Of a DNA stretch of 64,000 bases, positions 50,525-58,945 are shown piece after piece. The notes below the pieces were generated by a model, which ran no database searches, was not told where the DNA came from, and saw nothing but the letters and a program-made list of their open reading frames with translations. Origin of the DNA: an uncultured Corynebacterium sp. Its GTDB lineage: Bacteria > Actinomycetota > Actinomycetes > Mycobacteriales > Mycobacteriaceae. A program made the translations under genes and the position numbers. Numbering within the stretch: position 1 is the stretch's first letter; each line of letters starts with the position of its first letter. The stretch is from assembly GCF_946222985.1 (NCBI RefSeq), contig NZ_CAMIFY010000002.1, positions 31,052-95,051 on the forward strand, given 5' to 3'.

Positions 50525-51391
50525 ATGGCGAACGAAATCACCCGCGTCGGCGTCGTCGGCGCCGGTCAGATGGGCTCCGGAATCATCGAGGTCTGCGCCA
50601 AGGCGGGCAGCGACGTCCTGGTCTGGGAGGCCAAGCAGGAGTACCTCGACGGCGGCAAGGCGCGCATCGAGAAGTCGCTGGACAAGGCCGTCTCCAAGGG
50701 CAAGCTCGAGGAGTCGGCCCGCGACGAGATCCTCGGCCGCATTTCCTGGACGACCTCCTTCGCCGATTTCGCGGACCGCCAGCTGGTCATCGAGGCGATC
50801 GTCGAGAACCCCGAGGTCAAGGCCAGCGTGTTCTCGCAGCTCGACGAGGTCATCGAGGACCCCGACGCCATCCTGGCGTCGAACACCTCCTCGCTGCCCA
50901 TCCAGTCGATCGCCGCGGCCACCAAGCGCCCCGAGCGCGTCATGGGCCTCCACTTCTTCAACCCGGTGCCGGTGCTGCCGCTCGTCGAGCACGTCGTCAC
51001 CCTGTCGACCGGCGAGGTCCAGGCCGAGCGCGCCCACGCCTACGCCGCCGAGGCGCTGGGCAAGACGGTCATCAAGGCCACCGACCGGTCCGGCTTCATC
51101 GTCAACGCGCTGCTGGTGCCCTACATCCTCGGCGCGATCCGCATGCTGCAGGACGGCGTGGCCACCAAGGAGGACATCGACGCGGGCATGGTCAACGGCT
51201 GCGCCCACCCGATGGGCCCGCTGACCCTGGCCGACATGGTGGGCCTGGACACCGTCAAGTTCATCGCCGACGCCATGCACGACGAGTACGCCGAGCCGAC
51301 CTACGCCGCCCCGCCGCTGCTCAAGCGCATGGTCGAGGCCGGACGCTTCGGCCGCAAGTCGGGCATCGGCTTCTACGACTACTCGAAGTAG
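50525..51391 (+). CDS. 3-hydroxybutyryl-CoA dehydrogenase (FadB2/Hbd type)
   Basis: A 288-aa NAD-dependent 3-hydroxyacyl-CoA dehydrogenase. VGVVGAGQMGSGIIEV binds NAD, ASNTSSLPI and GLHFFNPVPVLPLVEHV hold the catalytic serine, histidine and glutamate region, and AHPMGPLTLADMVGLDT and GRKSGIGFYDYSK form the C-terminal dimer domain. It oxidises (3S)-hydroxyacyl-CoA in beta-oxidation or works in butyrate/PHB-type metabolism. The ATG of MANEITRV is chosen; a GTG 12 bp upstream is possible. A terminator hairpin follows. Confidence 0.92.
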   Translation: MANEITRVGVVGAGQMGSGIIEVCAKAGSDVLVWEAKQEYLDGGKARIEKSLDKAVSKGKLEESARDEILGRISWTTSFADFADRQLVIEAIVENPEVKASVFSQLDEVIEDPDAILASNTSSLPIQSIAAATKRPERVMGLHFFNPVPVLPLVEHVVTLSTGEVQAERAHAYAAEALGKTVIKATDRSGFIVNALLVPYILGAIRMLQDGVATKEDIDAGMVNGCAHPMGPLTLADMVGLDTVKFIADAMHDEYAEPTYAAPPLLKRMVEAGRFGRKSGIGFYDYSK

Positions 51392-51416
51392 TCCCGGCGG
51401 TTCGATGCTTCGGTCG

Positions 51417-51456
51417 GCGGCCGGGGCGGGGTGGAAACCCCGTCCCGGCCGCTTTT
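51417..51456 (+). terminator. intrinsic terminator after the hydroxyacyl-CoA dehydrogenase gene
   Basis: A 16-bp GC-rich stem (arms 51417-51432 and 51437-51452, one G:T pair) with the loop GGAA is followed by TTTT. It is the clearest intrinsic terminator in the window. Confidence 0.85.
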
Positions 51457-51468
51457 GCGTTGCCTTTC

Positions 51469-51534
51469 GTTCACTTTCGGTTTACCGGGAGGTTGACGAA
51501 TTGCCGCCATTCGGAAATGAAACCGGGATACGGT
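51469..51534 (+). promoter_or_regulatory. PHO-box-like direct repeats and -10 box of the acid phosphatase gene
   Basis: GTTCAC (51469), GTTTAC (51480) and GTTGAC (51492) recur every 11-12 bp, as in the direct-repeat units bound by actinobacterial PhoP/RegX3-type regulators. A TACGGT -10 box lies about 30 bp downstream (51529-51534), with no good -35, as expected of an activated promoter. The assignment is supported by the gene's phosphatase function but is inferred. Confidence 0.5.
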
Positions 51535-51633
51535 GCCGGGGATCCCATGATGACGTCCGCGCACCGTGACGGTGGCGCGAGGCGTCGGCCGCCCTTCGAG
51601 TGATCGAAGCCCCGCAACAGGAGTACCCGCACA

Positions 51634-53073
51634 GTGAAGATCGGTTCCCGCCGTTTCGTCCGCGCCGGCCTGCGTTCCACCGCCGCCGCGTCCGCCATCG
51701 CCCTCACCCTGCCGCTGGCGCCCGTCGCCATCGCCCAGGAAGGGATCCCCGGCCTTCCGTCCGGCGACTCCGCCTCCGGCATCGCCGACGTGATCCCGGG
51801 CATCCCCGGTGCCGTCGCCCCCGAAACCGAGGGCGACGCAGTGCCGGGCGAGGCCGGCGATGCGGTGCCGGGTGCGACCGGTGACGCACTGCCGGGCATC
51901 ACCGGCGTTCCCCCGATGGGGCCGCCGAGCTTCCTTCCGTCGGAGATGCGGCCCGAGGTCGACGCCGACGGCGCCCCGGTGCCCGAGCCGTTCCCCGCCG
52001 ACTTCATCGCGCGCCCGTTCCAGTCCGACGTCTCCGGAGAAGGCTGGTTCTACCACTCGGTGGTCGATCCCTTCGTCGAGCTGCGGGAGTCCCATCCCGA
52101 GGTCATGGAGCAGAACCTCGACATCGTCGTCGAGATCAACAACGCGGCGAAGGACGATCGCGCCGCCCAGCTCCTGGCGCTGCAGGACGATCACGATGAT
52201 CCGCTGGTCAATCTTTCCGCCGGCTTCGGCGAGCAGCTCGGCGCGCACTTCCGTGCGGCGGTCGAGGAGGGGCGCCTGCCGAAGATGACCGCCCTGATGT
52301 CGGGCAACCTGGCCCGCGCGGGCGGAGTGGCGTCGTCGACGTTCGCCGAGAAGTACACCTACGGCTACGACCGCCCGTTCGTCGTCGCCCCCGACCGCAT
52401 CGAGCGCTACTACCGCGATCAGCCCGGTGACGACGACCCTTACTCGGAGACCCCCGCGTATCCGTCGGGCCACACCAACAAGGCGGCGTGGACGGCGACC
52501 CTGATGTCGCTGATGCTGCCCGAGTTGGCGCCGCAGATTCAGGCGCGTTCCTCCGAGGCCGGCCAGTCCCGCCTCGTCATGGGCGTGCACTACCCGCTCG
52601 ACGTCATGGGCGGCCGCATGATGGGCAATCAGGCCGCCGCCGACCGCTGGGCCGACCCGGAATTCCGTCCCCTGATCCAGGCCGCGGCCGCCGAAGTCCG
52701 CGCCGAGCTCGAATGGCGCTGCGGCGGCACGCTGGCCGAGTGCGCCGCCAACGACACCCCGTACATGGATGATGCCGCCGCGGTCGCGCAGTACACCGAG
52801 CGCATGACCTACGGTTTCGACCGCGTCGGCGAGGCCGGCGTCCCGGTGACGGTTCCGGCCGGCTACGCGGGCCTGCTCGAGACGACGCACCCGGACCTGA
52901 CCGAGGAGCAGCGGGTCAAGGTCCTCGAGGCGACGGCGATCGATTCCGGTTTCCCGCTCGACCGCACCGACGGCCGCGCGGCGCACGTCCGCATGAACAT
53001 GGCCGCCGCGATGACCGCCGACGTGACGGTCAACGCCGACGGTTCGCTGACCGTCAACGGCGTGACCGTCTAG
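51634..53073 (+). CDS. secreted class A acid phosphatase (PAP2 superfamily)
   Basis: A 479-aa exported phosphatase. The signal peptide is about residues 1-34 (ending AIAQ), followed by a Gly/Pro/Asp-rich region to about residue 110. The three phosphatase motifs are KYTYGYDRP (KX6RP), YPSGHTNKA (PSGH) and SRLVMGVHYPLDV (SRX5HX3D), giving the phospho-histidine mechanism. It would release phosphate from organic esters outside the cell. The start is GTG, 13 nt after AGGAG. Direct repeats resembling a PHO box precede it. The C-terminal 100 residues are not assigned. Confidence 0.9.
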   Translation: MKIGSRRFVRAGLRSTAAASAIALTLPLAPVAIAQEGIPGLPSGDSASGIADVIPGIPGAVAPETEGDAVPGEAGDAVPGATGDALPGITGVPPMGPPSFLPSEMRPEVDADGAPVPEPFPADFIARPFQSDVSGEGWFYHSVVDPFVELRESHPEVMEQNLDIVVEINNAAKDDRAAQLLALQDDHDDPLVNLSAGFGEQLGAHFRAAVEEGRLPKMTALMSGNLARAGGVASSTFAEKYTYGYDRPFVVAPDRIERYYRDQPGDDDPYSETPAYPSGHTNKAAWTATLMSLMLPELAPQIQARSSEAGQSRLVMGVHYPLDVMGGRMMGNQAAADRWADPEFRPLIQAAAAEVRAELEWRCGGTLAECAANDTPYMDDAAAVAQYTERMTYGFDRVGEAGVPVTVPAGYAGLLETTHPDLTEEQRVKVLEATAIDSGFPLDRTDGRAAHVRMNMAAAMTADVTVNADGSLTVNGVTV

Positions 53074-53133
53074 CCCGAGCCAGTTCGGGCTGGTCCGGGC
53101 CCGTTTGGCCCGGTCCGGGCCAGTTTGGCCCGG
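53072..53133. terminator. tandem hairpins between convergent genes
   Basis: Three consecutive hairpins. One is AGCCCGA/TCGGGCT (53072-53091). Two more are near-identical units with arms CCGGGCC/GGCCCGG and T-rich 5-nt loops (53095-53113 and 53115-53133). They lie between the convergent phosphatase and aminotransferase genes and can act on either transcript. Confidence 0.7.
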
Positions 53134-53148
53134 TTCGGGGCTCCGGCC

Positions 53149-54306
53149 CTAGTTGCCCAACGCGGCCGCGATCCGGTCGAGGGCCTCGCCGAGGATCTCC
53201 GGCGACGTGGCGAAGTTCAGGCGCACGTGACCGGCGCCCTCCTCACCGAAGGCCGGCCCCGGGTTCAGGGCGACCTTCGCGTTCTTGAGCAGCCACTTCT
53301 GCGGTTCGACGGGCGCACCGTCGGCGTCGACGATGCCCTCGACGTCCCGGAAGTCGATCCAGGCCAGGTACGACGCGCGCGGGGCGACGATCTTCGCGCC
53401 GGGGGCGATCTCCGGGAGCCGGCGGACGATCGTGTCGCGGTTGGCGCGCAGCACCTCGCGGAACGAATCCAGCCAGGCGCCGCCGTCGCGGTAGGCGGCG
53501 GTGGCGGCGACGAGACCGAGCGTCGACGCGCCCTCCTTGATGACGTGGGCCAACCCGCGCCAGGTGGCGTCGTCGGATTCGTTGAGGATGATCTGCGCGC
53601 ACTTCAGGCCGGCGGTGTTCCAGCCCTTCGACGTCGCGGTGACCGTGACGGTGACCTTGGCCGCGGTGTCGGAGACGGAGGCGGTGGGCACGTGCCGGCC
53701 GTCGAGGACGACGGGTGCGTGGATCTCGTCGGAGATGATCCGCGCGTCGTGGCGGTCGGCGATCTCGGCGAGTTCGCGCAGGACCTCCGGGTCGTAGGTG
53801 AAGCCCAGCGGGTTGTTCGGGTTGCACAGGATCAGGCAACCGGCGCCATCGGCGAACGCCTTCTCCACGGCGGCGGGGTCCGGCCCCGTCGGGGTGGTGG
53901 GCACGTGCACGGTGTCGCGGTCGGCGGCGGGGCCGACCTCGAAGAACGGCATGTAGGCCGGGGTCGGCAACACGATCGCCGATCCCGGGCGGGTCAGGTA
54001 CCGCACGGCCAGGACCACGCCGCGCACGACGTCGGCGACCGGGTGGATGAAGTCCGGGTTGATCTCGTGGCCGTAGCGGTCGGCCGACCAGGCGGCGGTG
54101 GCCTCGGCGAGATCCGCGACGCTGCGGCGCGGGTAACCGAGGTACTCGCGGTCGACGGCCTCGCGCACGGCCTCGAAGACCGCGGGGCACGTCTCCGCGT
54201 CGGATTCGGCGACCCACAGGGGCAGGACGTCGTCCGGGTAGGTGGTCCACTTGAGCGTGCCGCGGGCGCGCAGGGTGTCGATGTCGGGGAAGGTCACGTC
54301 AGTCAT
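53149..54306 (-). CDS. MalY/PatB-type aminotransferase (cystathionine beta-lyase)
   Basis: A 385-aa fold-type I PLP enzyme. LPLWVAESDAETCPAVFEAV at the N-terminus, NPNNPLGFTYDPEVL, ISDEIHAPVVLDG and the PLP-lysine in TATSKGWNTAGLK match the MalY/PatB C-S lyase group. It probably cleaves cystathionine or other cysteine conjugates to thiol, pyruvate and ammonia. ATG 54306 lies 7 nt after TATCGT, consistent with a leaderless transcript. It is on the same strand as glpD, 46 bp downstream of it. Confidence 0.9.
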   Translation of the reverse strand: MTDVTFPDIDTLRARGTLKWTTYPDDVLPLWVAESDAETCPAVFEAVREAVDREYLGYPRRSVADLAEATAAWSADRYGHEINPDFIHPVADVVRGVVLAVRYLTRPGSAIVLPTPAYMPFFEVGPAADRDTVHVPTTPTGPDPAAVEKAFADGAGCLILCNPNNPLGFTYDPEVLRELAEIADRHDARIISDEIHAPVVLDGRHVPTASVSDTAAKVTVTVTATSKGWNTAGLKCAQIILNESDDATWRGLAHVIKEGASTLGLVAATAAYRDGGAWLDSFREVLRANRDTIVRRLPEIAPGAKIVAPRASYLAWIDFRDVEGIVDADGAPVEPQKWLLKNAKVALNPGPAFGEEGAGHVRLNFATSPEILGEALDRIAAALGN

Positions 54307-54352
54307 GCGGGCCACGATACACCCGGAAAAAGCGCGAAGTAGACCGAGGGGT

Positions 54353-55918
54353 CTAGTTGCTTGCGCCGCGCAATTCGAGCGCCTCGAGGGCCGCATCGAC
54401 GGCCGCCTCGCGGTCGGATTCGACCAACCCGATCCGGCTGCGGCGATCGAGGACGTCGCCCACGTCGAGTGCGCCTTCGCGGGTGACGTGCCAGGCGAAC
54501 TCCGCCCGCACCACGTCGATGCCCGGGGCCACGGGGTCGAGGGGCCGATCCAGCGGGCAGGCGGCGACGACCGCGGCGGCTTCCGCGCCGTGCCGGAGGA
54601 TCAGGGACTCCGGAATCGGTCCGTCGGCGGCGGGGCCGCTCTCGTCGTCGGCGCCCGGGGCGCCGACCAACGGCACCGTCGCCGTCGTGCACTCGGCGAA
54701 GGAGCCGCCGCGGCCCGCGACGACCCGCTCGACGACCCGATCCACCGCCTCCTGCGCCATCAGCCGGTACTCGGTGAGCTTGCCACCGGTCACCGTGATC
54801 AGGCCGTCGTCGCCGACCAGGATCGCGTGATCGCGGGAGAGGTCGGCGGTGTCTCCGTCGCCGGCGTCGATCAGCGGGCGCAATCCGGAGAAGGCCCCGA
54901 TGACGTCGTCACGCGTCAGTGGCCGTTCCAGGAAACGGTTGATCACGTCGAGGAGGAAGACGACGTCGGCCTCGGGGACCTCCGGCACGTCGGGGATCGG
55001 GCCGGGGGAGGCCTCGTCGGTGATGCCGACGTAGGCGCGGCCGAGTTGGGCGGGCAGCACGAAGCAGAAGCGGTTGACGCGCCCGGGCACGGGCACGGTC
55101 AGGGAGCCGGCCGGGTTGCCCAGTGCCGCGGCATCGACGACCAGGTGCGTTCCGCGCGACGGGCGCACGGAGATGCCCTCGGCGAGCTGGCCGGCCCACA
55201 CCCCGGTGGCGTTGACCACCGCCGCGGCCCGCAGGCGGATCGACTCCCCGGTGAGCTCGTCGGTCAGCGTCGCGCCGGTGCCGTCGGCGTCGGTGGCGCG
55301 GACCTTCGTCAGCACCCGCGCCCCGCGGCCGGCGGCGGTGCGGGCCAGGGCGACGACCAAGCGCGCGTCGTCGACGAGCTGGCCGTCGTTGTTGAGGAAC
55401 CCGAATCGCAGGCCGTCGCGCCGCACGGTCGGCGCCAGTTCGGCGACGCGGCGCTTGGAGACGGTTCTCGACCACGGCAGCGTCGCCGACGAGGTCCCCG
55501 CCGCCGCTCGCAGCAGGTCGCCGGCGAGGAATCCGACGCGGGGGAGCAGGGCCGCGGGCGTCACGGAGTCGTGGACGGGCACCACCTGCGGCAGGGCGCG
55601 GATCAGGTGCGGGGCGGTGGTCTCCATGAGGATCCCGCGCTCGCGCGCCGAGCGCATGGCGATGCCGACGTTGCCCGAGGCCAGGTAGCGCAAGCCGCCG
55701 TGGGCGAGCTTCGACGACCAGCGCGAGGTGCCGAAGGCGAGATCGTGGGCGTCGACGAGCACCACGTCGAGCCCGCGGGCGGCCGCATCGAGAGCGACGC
55801 CGGCGCCGGTGACGCCACCGCCGATGACCAGCAGGTCCGGTTCGTGACCGGCGGCGAGCGCGTCCCAGTCCCGGGCGCGGCGCGCCGCGTTGAGGGCGGT
55901 GGGTGCGGTGGAGCCCAT
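54353..55918 (-). CDS. glpD: FAD-dependent glycerol-3-phosphate dehydrogenase
   Basis: A 521-aa flavoprotein. LLVIGGGVTGAGVALDAAAR is the FAD-binding start, followed by GTSRWSSKLAHGGLRYL, VNATGVWAGQLAE, SRGTHLVVDAA and GGKLTEYRLMAQEAVD, all typical of aerobic GlpD. It oxidises glycerol 3-phosphate to DHAP and passes electrons to menaquinone at the membrane. GAGGAACC precedes the ATG. It is divergent from the alkyl-DHAP-synthase-like gene, which with the lipid kinase gene suggests a glycerophosphate/lipid theme. Confidence 0.92.
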   Translation of the reverse strand: MGSTAPTALNAARRARDWDALAAGHEPDLLVIGGGVTGAGVALDAAARGLDVVLVDAHDLAFGTSRWSSKLAHGGLRYLASGNVGIAMRSARERGILMETTAPHLIRALPQVVPVHDSVTPAALLPRVGFLAGDLLRAAAGTSSATLPWSRTVSKRRVAELAPTVRRDGLRFGFLNNDGQLVDDARLVVALARTAAGRGARVLTKVRATDADGTGATLTDELTGESIRLRAAAVVNATGVWAGQLAEGISVRPSRGTHLVVDAAALGNPAGSLTVPVPGRVNRFCFVLPAQLGRAYVGITDEASPGPIPDVPEVPEADVVFLLDVINRFLERPLTRDDVIGAFSGLRPLIDAGDGDTADLSRDHAILVGDDGLITVTGGKLTEYRLMAQEAVDRVVERVVAGRGGSFAECTTATVPLVGAPGADDESGPAADGPIPESLILRHGAEAAAVVAACPLDRPLDPVAPGIDVVRAEFAWHVTREGALDVGDVLDRRSRIGLVESDREAAVDAALEALELRGASN

Positions 55919-56027
55919 GGTCGGTTCCTCTGCTCGTCGGCGTGGGATGGGCGGCGGTGACGCACCCGCCCCGATTTCTCCCACGAAATATAATTGATCG
56001 CCGCGATCGTGCACTATCGTTCGCCGC

Positions 56028-57656
56028 ATGACCGAGCAACGATCCGTCGAGCCCATCATCGCCCCGCCGATGCATCCGTTCCTGTGGGGCACCCCCGATG
56101 AGGCCCATCCGCTCGGGGAGGGGACCCGGGGGATGTTGTCGTCGCTGCTCGGCATCGACGCCGACGGGGCAGCGCGCCCGGATCTCGACGACGTCGAGTT
56201 GAGCGAACCGATGCTTTCCGACGGCGACCGTTCCGCCCTGGAGGCCATCGTCGGTGCGGCCGCGGTGTCCTCCGAGCGCGACCAGCGCCTGGGCCGCGCA
56301 CGGGGCAAGTCCTACCTCGATTTGCTCGAATGGCGATCCGGAGAGGTCATCTCGGCCCCCGACGCGTGCGTTGCCCCGGCCGACGAAGCGCAGGTGCTGG
56401 CGGTGCTGGAGGAATGCGCCGAACGCGGCATCGCGGTGGTGCCCTTCGGCGGCGGCACTTCCGTCGTCGGCGGCCTCACGCCGGACCGCGGCGGGTTCTC
56501 TGCGGTTATCTCCCTGGATCTCGCCGCGTTCGACGAGCTCGAGGACCTCGACGAGATCTCCGGCGAAGCGACCCTCGGAGCCGGCCTGACCGGCCCGGAC
56601 GCCGAGCGGTTGCTCGGCGAACGCGGCTGGTCGCTGGGTCATTTCCCGCAGTCGTTCCCGTACGCCACCATCGGCGGATTCGCCGCGACGAGGTCGTCGG
56701 GCCAGGATTCGGCCGGATACGGGCGTTTCGACGACATGGTGCGGGCGCTGACCGTCGTCACGCCGACCGGCGTCGCGGTCGCCGGCCGCGCCCCCGCGTC
56801 GGCGGCCGGGCCCGATCTGCGCGAGGTGTTCCTGGGCTCGGAAGGCGCCTTCGGGGTGATCACGAAGGTGCGGGTGCGCATCCATCGCGCACCGGAGGTC
56901 GTGCGCCACGAGGCGTTCACGTTCCCCGACTTCGCCGCCGGCACCGCCGGGTTGCGCGAAGTGGCGCAGACCGGGGCGGGGCCGACGGTGATCCGCCTGT
57001 CCGACGAGCCCGAGACGATGGTCAACCTGGCCGGCGACACCAAGGGCATCGGCGAGATGTCGCTGAACCCGGGGTGCCGGTGCGTCGCGATGTTCGAGGG
57101 CCCCGCCGGCGCCGAGGCCGACGTCGACGCCCGGATGGAGCGCACCCGCGACATCCTCCTGGCCCACGGGGCCACGTCCGAGGGGCCGGAGCCGGCCGAG
57201 GCCTGGGAGCGGGGACGGTTCGGGGCCCCGGTACTGCGCGACGCCATGCTCGACGCCGGCGCCCTGTGCGAGACCCTGGAAACGGCGACGCAATGGTCGA
57301 ACGTGCCCGGACTGCACGCGGCCGTCGGCGCCGCGGTGACCGAGGCGCTCTCACCCGCGGCGGCGTTCGTGCTGTGCCACGTCAGCCACGTCTACGACAC
57401 CGGTGCCTCGCTGTACTTCACCGTCGTCTCCGCCCAGTCGGACGACCCCCGCGGCCAATGGCGCGCGGCCAAGGACGCGGCCTCGCGGGCCATCGCCGAC
57501 GCCGGCGCGACCATCACCCACCACCACGCCGTCGGCGTCGACCACCGCGCGTACCTGGCCGAGGAAATCGGCGACGTCGGCGTCGCCGTGCTGCGCGGCA
57601 TCAAATCCGCCGTCGATCCCGCGGGGATCATGAACCCCGGCACCCTGGTCCCATGA
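56028..57656 (+). CDS. FAD-binding oxidase, alkyldihydroxyacetonephosphate synthase-like
   Basis: A 542-aa VAO-family flavoprotein. VVPFGGGTSVVGGLTPDRGG and FPYATIGGFAATRSSGQDSA plus GYGRFDDMVRALTVVTPTG form the FAD domain. FLGSEGAFGVITKVRVRIH and TITHHHAVGVDHRAYL, with the histidine triplet and active-site region, match AGPS and related oxidases. AGPS makes the ether bond of ether lipids; bacterial homologues may instead oxidise glycerophosphate-like or 2-hydroxy acids. ATG is 7 nt after TATCGT (56015-56020). The stop overlaps the lipid kinase start. Confidence 0.88.
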   Translation: MTEQRSVEPIIAPPMHPFLWGTPDEAHPLGEGTRGMLSSLLGIDADGAARPDLDDVELSEPMLSDGDRSALEAIVGAAAVSSERDQRLGRARGKSYLDLLEWRSGEVISAPDACVAPADEAQVLAVLEECAERGIAVVPFGGGTSVVGGLTPDRGGFSAVISLDLAAFDELEDLDEISGEATLGAGLTGPDAERLLGERGWSLGHFPQSFPYATIGGFAATRSSGQDSAGYGRFDDMVRALTVVTPTGVAVAGRAPASAAGPDLREVFLGSEGAFGVITKVRVRIHRAPEVVRHEAFTFPDFAAGTAGLREVAQTGAGPTVIRLSDEPETMVNLAGDTKGIGEMSLNPGCRCVAMFEGPAGAEADVDARMERTRDILLAHGATSEGPEPAEAWERGRFGAPVLRDAMLDAGALCETLETATQWSNVPGLHAAVGAAVTEALSPAAAFVLCHVSHVYDTGASLYFTVVSAQSDDPRGQWRAAKDAASRAIADAGATITHHHAVGVDHRAYLAEEIGDVGVAVLRGIKSAVDPAGIMNPGTLVP

Positions 57657-58600
57657 GCTTCGACCCGGAGAAGTACCCGATGGGGTGGACGAACGTCGAG
57701 GCCGTCGCCGTGGTGACCAACCCCCGCGCCGGCCGGGGCCGCGCCGCCCACGCGGCCGAGCGGGCCATGGCCCGGTTGAACGAACGCGGCGTCAGCGTCG
57801 TGGCGGTGCAGGGGCGCGACGCCGAATCGTCGTCCGCACTGTTGGCGGAATTCGCCGCCGACGAACGCGTCGACGCCCTCGTCGTCGTGGGCGGCGACGG
57901 CATGATCAACCTCGCGCTGCAGGTGCAGGCCGGCACCGGGCTGCCGCTGGGCATCATCCCCGCGGGCACCGGCGACGACCACGGCCGCGAGTACCATCTG
58001 CCGGGTTCCCCGGAAGCCGCCGCCGACGTCGTCGCCGACGGATTCTTTATCACCACCGACCTCGGCCGCATCACCACCGACGACGGTGAATCGCGGTGGT
58101 TCGGCACGGTGATGTGCTCCGGATTCGACTCGCTGGTCTCCGACCGCGTCAACCGGATGACGTGGCCGGCCGGGCGCAACCGGTACAACCTCGCCATCGT
58201 CGCGGAGTTCCTCAACTTCCATGCGTCGCCGTTTCGCATCACCCTGGACGACGGCACCGTGCTCGACGAACCGGTGACGCTGGCGGCCTTCGGCAACACC
58301 CGCAGCTACGGCGGCGGCATGAAGATCTGCCCCGACGCCGATCACGCCGACGGGCTGCTGGACGTCACCGTCATCGGACGGACGTCGCGAACGAAGGCGG
58401 CCATGGCGTTTTCCAAGGTGTACACCGGCGAGCACGTCGACCTCGACGAAGTCACCGTCCACCGCACGCCGAAGGCCCGCGTCGAGTTCCTCGGCGTCGG
58501 CGGCCACAACGCCTACGCCGACGGCGACCGGATGGCCACGCTTCCGGTCACCGTCGAGGCCGTGCCCGCGGTCGGGTGCTTTCTGGTGCCGCGCCCCTGA
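57653..58600 (+). CDS. diacylglycerol kinase-family lipid kinase
   Basis: A 315-aa protein. AVAVVTNPRAGRGRAAHAAE, VVVGGDGMINLALQV and GIIPAGTGDDHGREY are the nucleotide-binding motifs of the DagK/YegS family. FGNTRSYGGGMKICPDADHADGLLDV is the C-terminal beta domain with its metal-site region. It phosphorylates diacylglycerol or a related lipid at the membrane. It starts in an ATGA overlap with the AGPS-like gene, so the two proteins are made together. Confidence 0.92.
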   Translation: MSFDPEKYPMGWTNVEAVAVVTNPRAGRGRAAHAAERAMARLNERGVSVVAVQGRDAESSSALLAEFAADERVDALVVVGGDGMINLALQVQAGTGLPLGIIPAGTGDDHGREYHLPGSPEAAADVVADGFFITTDLGRITTDDGESRWFGTVMCSGFDSLVSDRVNRMTWPAGRNRYNLAIVAEFLNFHASPFRITLDDGTVLDEPVTLAAFGNTRSYGGGMKICPDADHADGLLDVTVIGRTSRTKAAMAFSKVYTGEHVDLDEVTVHRTPKARVEFLGVGGHNAYADGDRMATLPVTVEAVPAVGCFLVPRP

Positions 58601-58616
58601 GCGGGAAAAAATTCGG

Positions 58617-58634
58617 GGGAGGGTCTTGCCCTCC
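58617..58634 (+). terminator. small hairpin after the lipid kinase gene
   Basis: GGAGGG and CCCTCC form a 6-bp stem with a 5-nt loop, 17 bp after the stop codon. There is no T-run, so this is a weak candidate. Confidence 0.35.
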
Positions 58635-58642
58635 GCGAAAAA

Positions 58643-58765
58643 TAGACTAAGCTGTTCATTAATCGCCGGAGATCATCCTCCTCCGGCCACCCGCCGGAAA
58701 GAGTCCGGCTCGCGCCCCGCCCACGCGGGTCGCCCGGGGTGACGCATCGACGAAAGGAGCACCCG
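58643..58765 (+). promoter_or_regulatory. promoter and structured 5' leader with mutually exclusive hairpins
   Basis: An AT-rich patch with -10-like TAGACT/TAAGCT boxes (58643-58653) starts the region. Segments 1-4 alternate: GCCGGA (58665-58670), TCCGGC (58682-58687), GCCGGA (58693-58698), TCCGGC (58704-58709). Pairs 1:2, 2:3 and 3:4 are each perfect 6-bp stems and exclude one another. A further hairpin (CCCGC/GCGGG, 58716-58729) and the ribosome site GAAAGGAG follow. This is the logic of an attenuator or riboswitch. No known family was recognised. Confidence 0.5.
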
Positions 58766-58843
58766 ATGGTCCACGCGAACATTCATCGTGCGGTTCCGTC
58801 GTCGTCGATGTGCCGCTGTCATTCGTCCGCGCCGCGCCCGTAG
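58766..58843 (+). CDS. 25-aa cysteine-containing leader peptide (candidate)
   Basis: ATG preceded by GAAAGGAG opens a 26-codon frame with C-terminal MCRCHSSAPRP and a TAG stop. The N-terminal half is MVHANIHRAVPSSS. The two cysteine codons flank one arginine codon near the end. A GC hairpin begins 5 nt after the stop. Position, ribosome site and residue choice suggest a regulatory leader peptide, perhaps sensing cysteine or arginine supply, rather than a functional protein. Confidence 0.45.
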   Translation: MVHANIHRAVPSSSMCRCHSSAPRP

Positions 58844-58848
58844 CGCCC

Positions 58849-58862
58849 GCCCCGCACGGGGC
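58849..58862 (+). promoter_or_regulatory. hairpin after the leader peptide
   Basis: GCCCC and GGGGC form a perfect 5-bp stem around GCAC, right behind the leader-peptide stop codon and upstream of the 53-codon gene. It could be blocked or exposed by a ribosome on the leader ORF. Confidence 0.4.
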
Positions 58863-58945
58863 ATCCTCCACGGTCGCCGCGCGGACGTCCTCGTCGAAAA
58901 GCGAAAGAAGACAGCCGCAGCACCGACCCCCGGAGACTCCCCGCC

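Noticed and set aside
58660..58765. SAM-IV-type riboswitch in the 58.6-kb leader
   Set aside because: A short stretch (CGGGGTGACG near the ribosome site) recalls the end of that class, but the conserved core and pseudoknot partners are not recognisable. It is kept as an unclassified structured leader.
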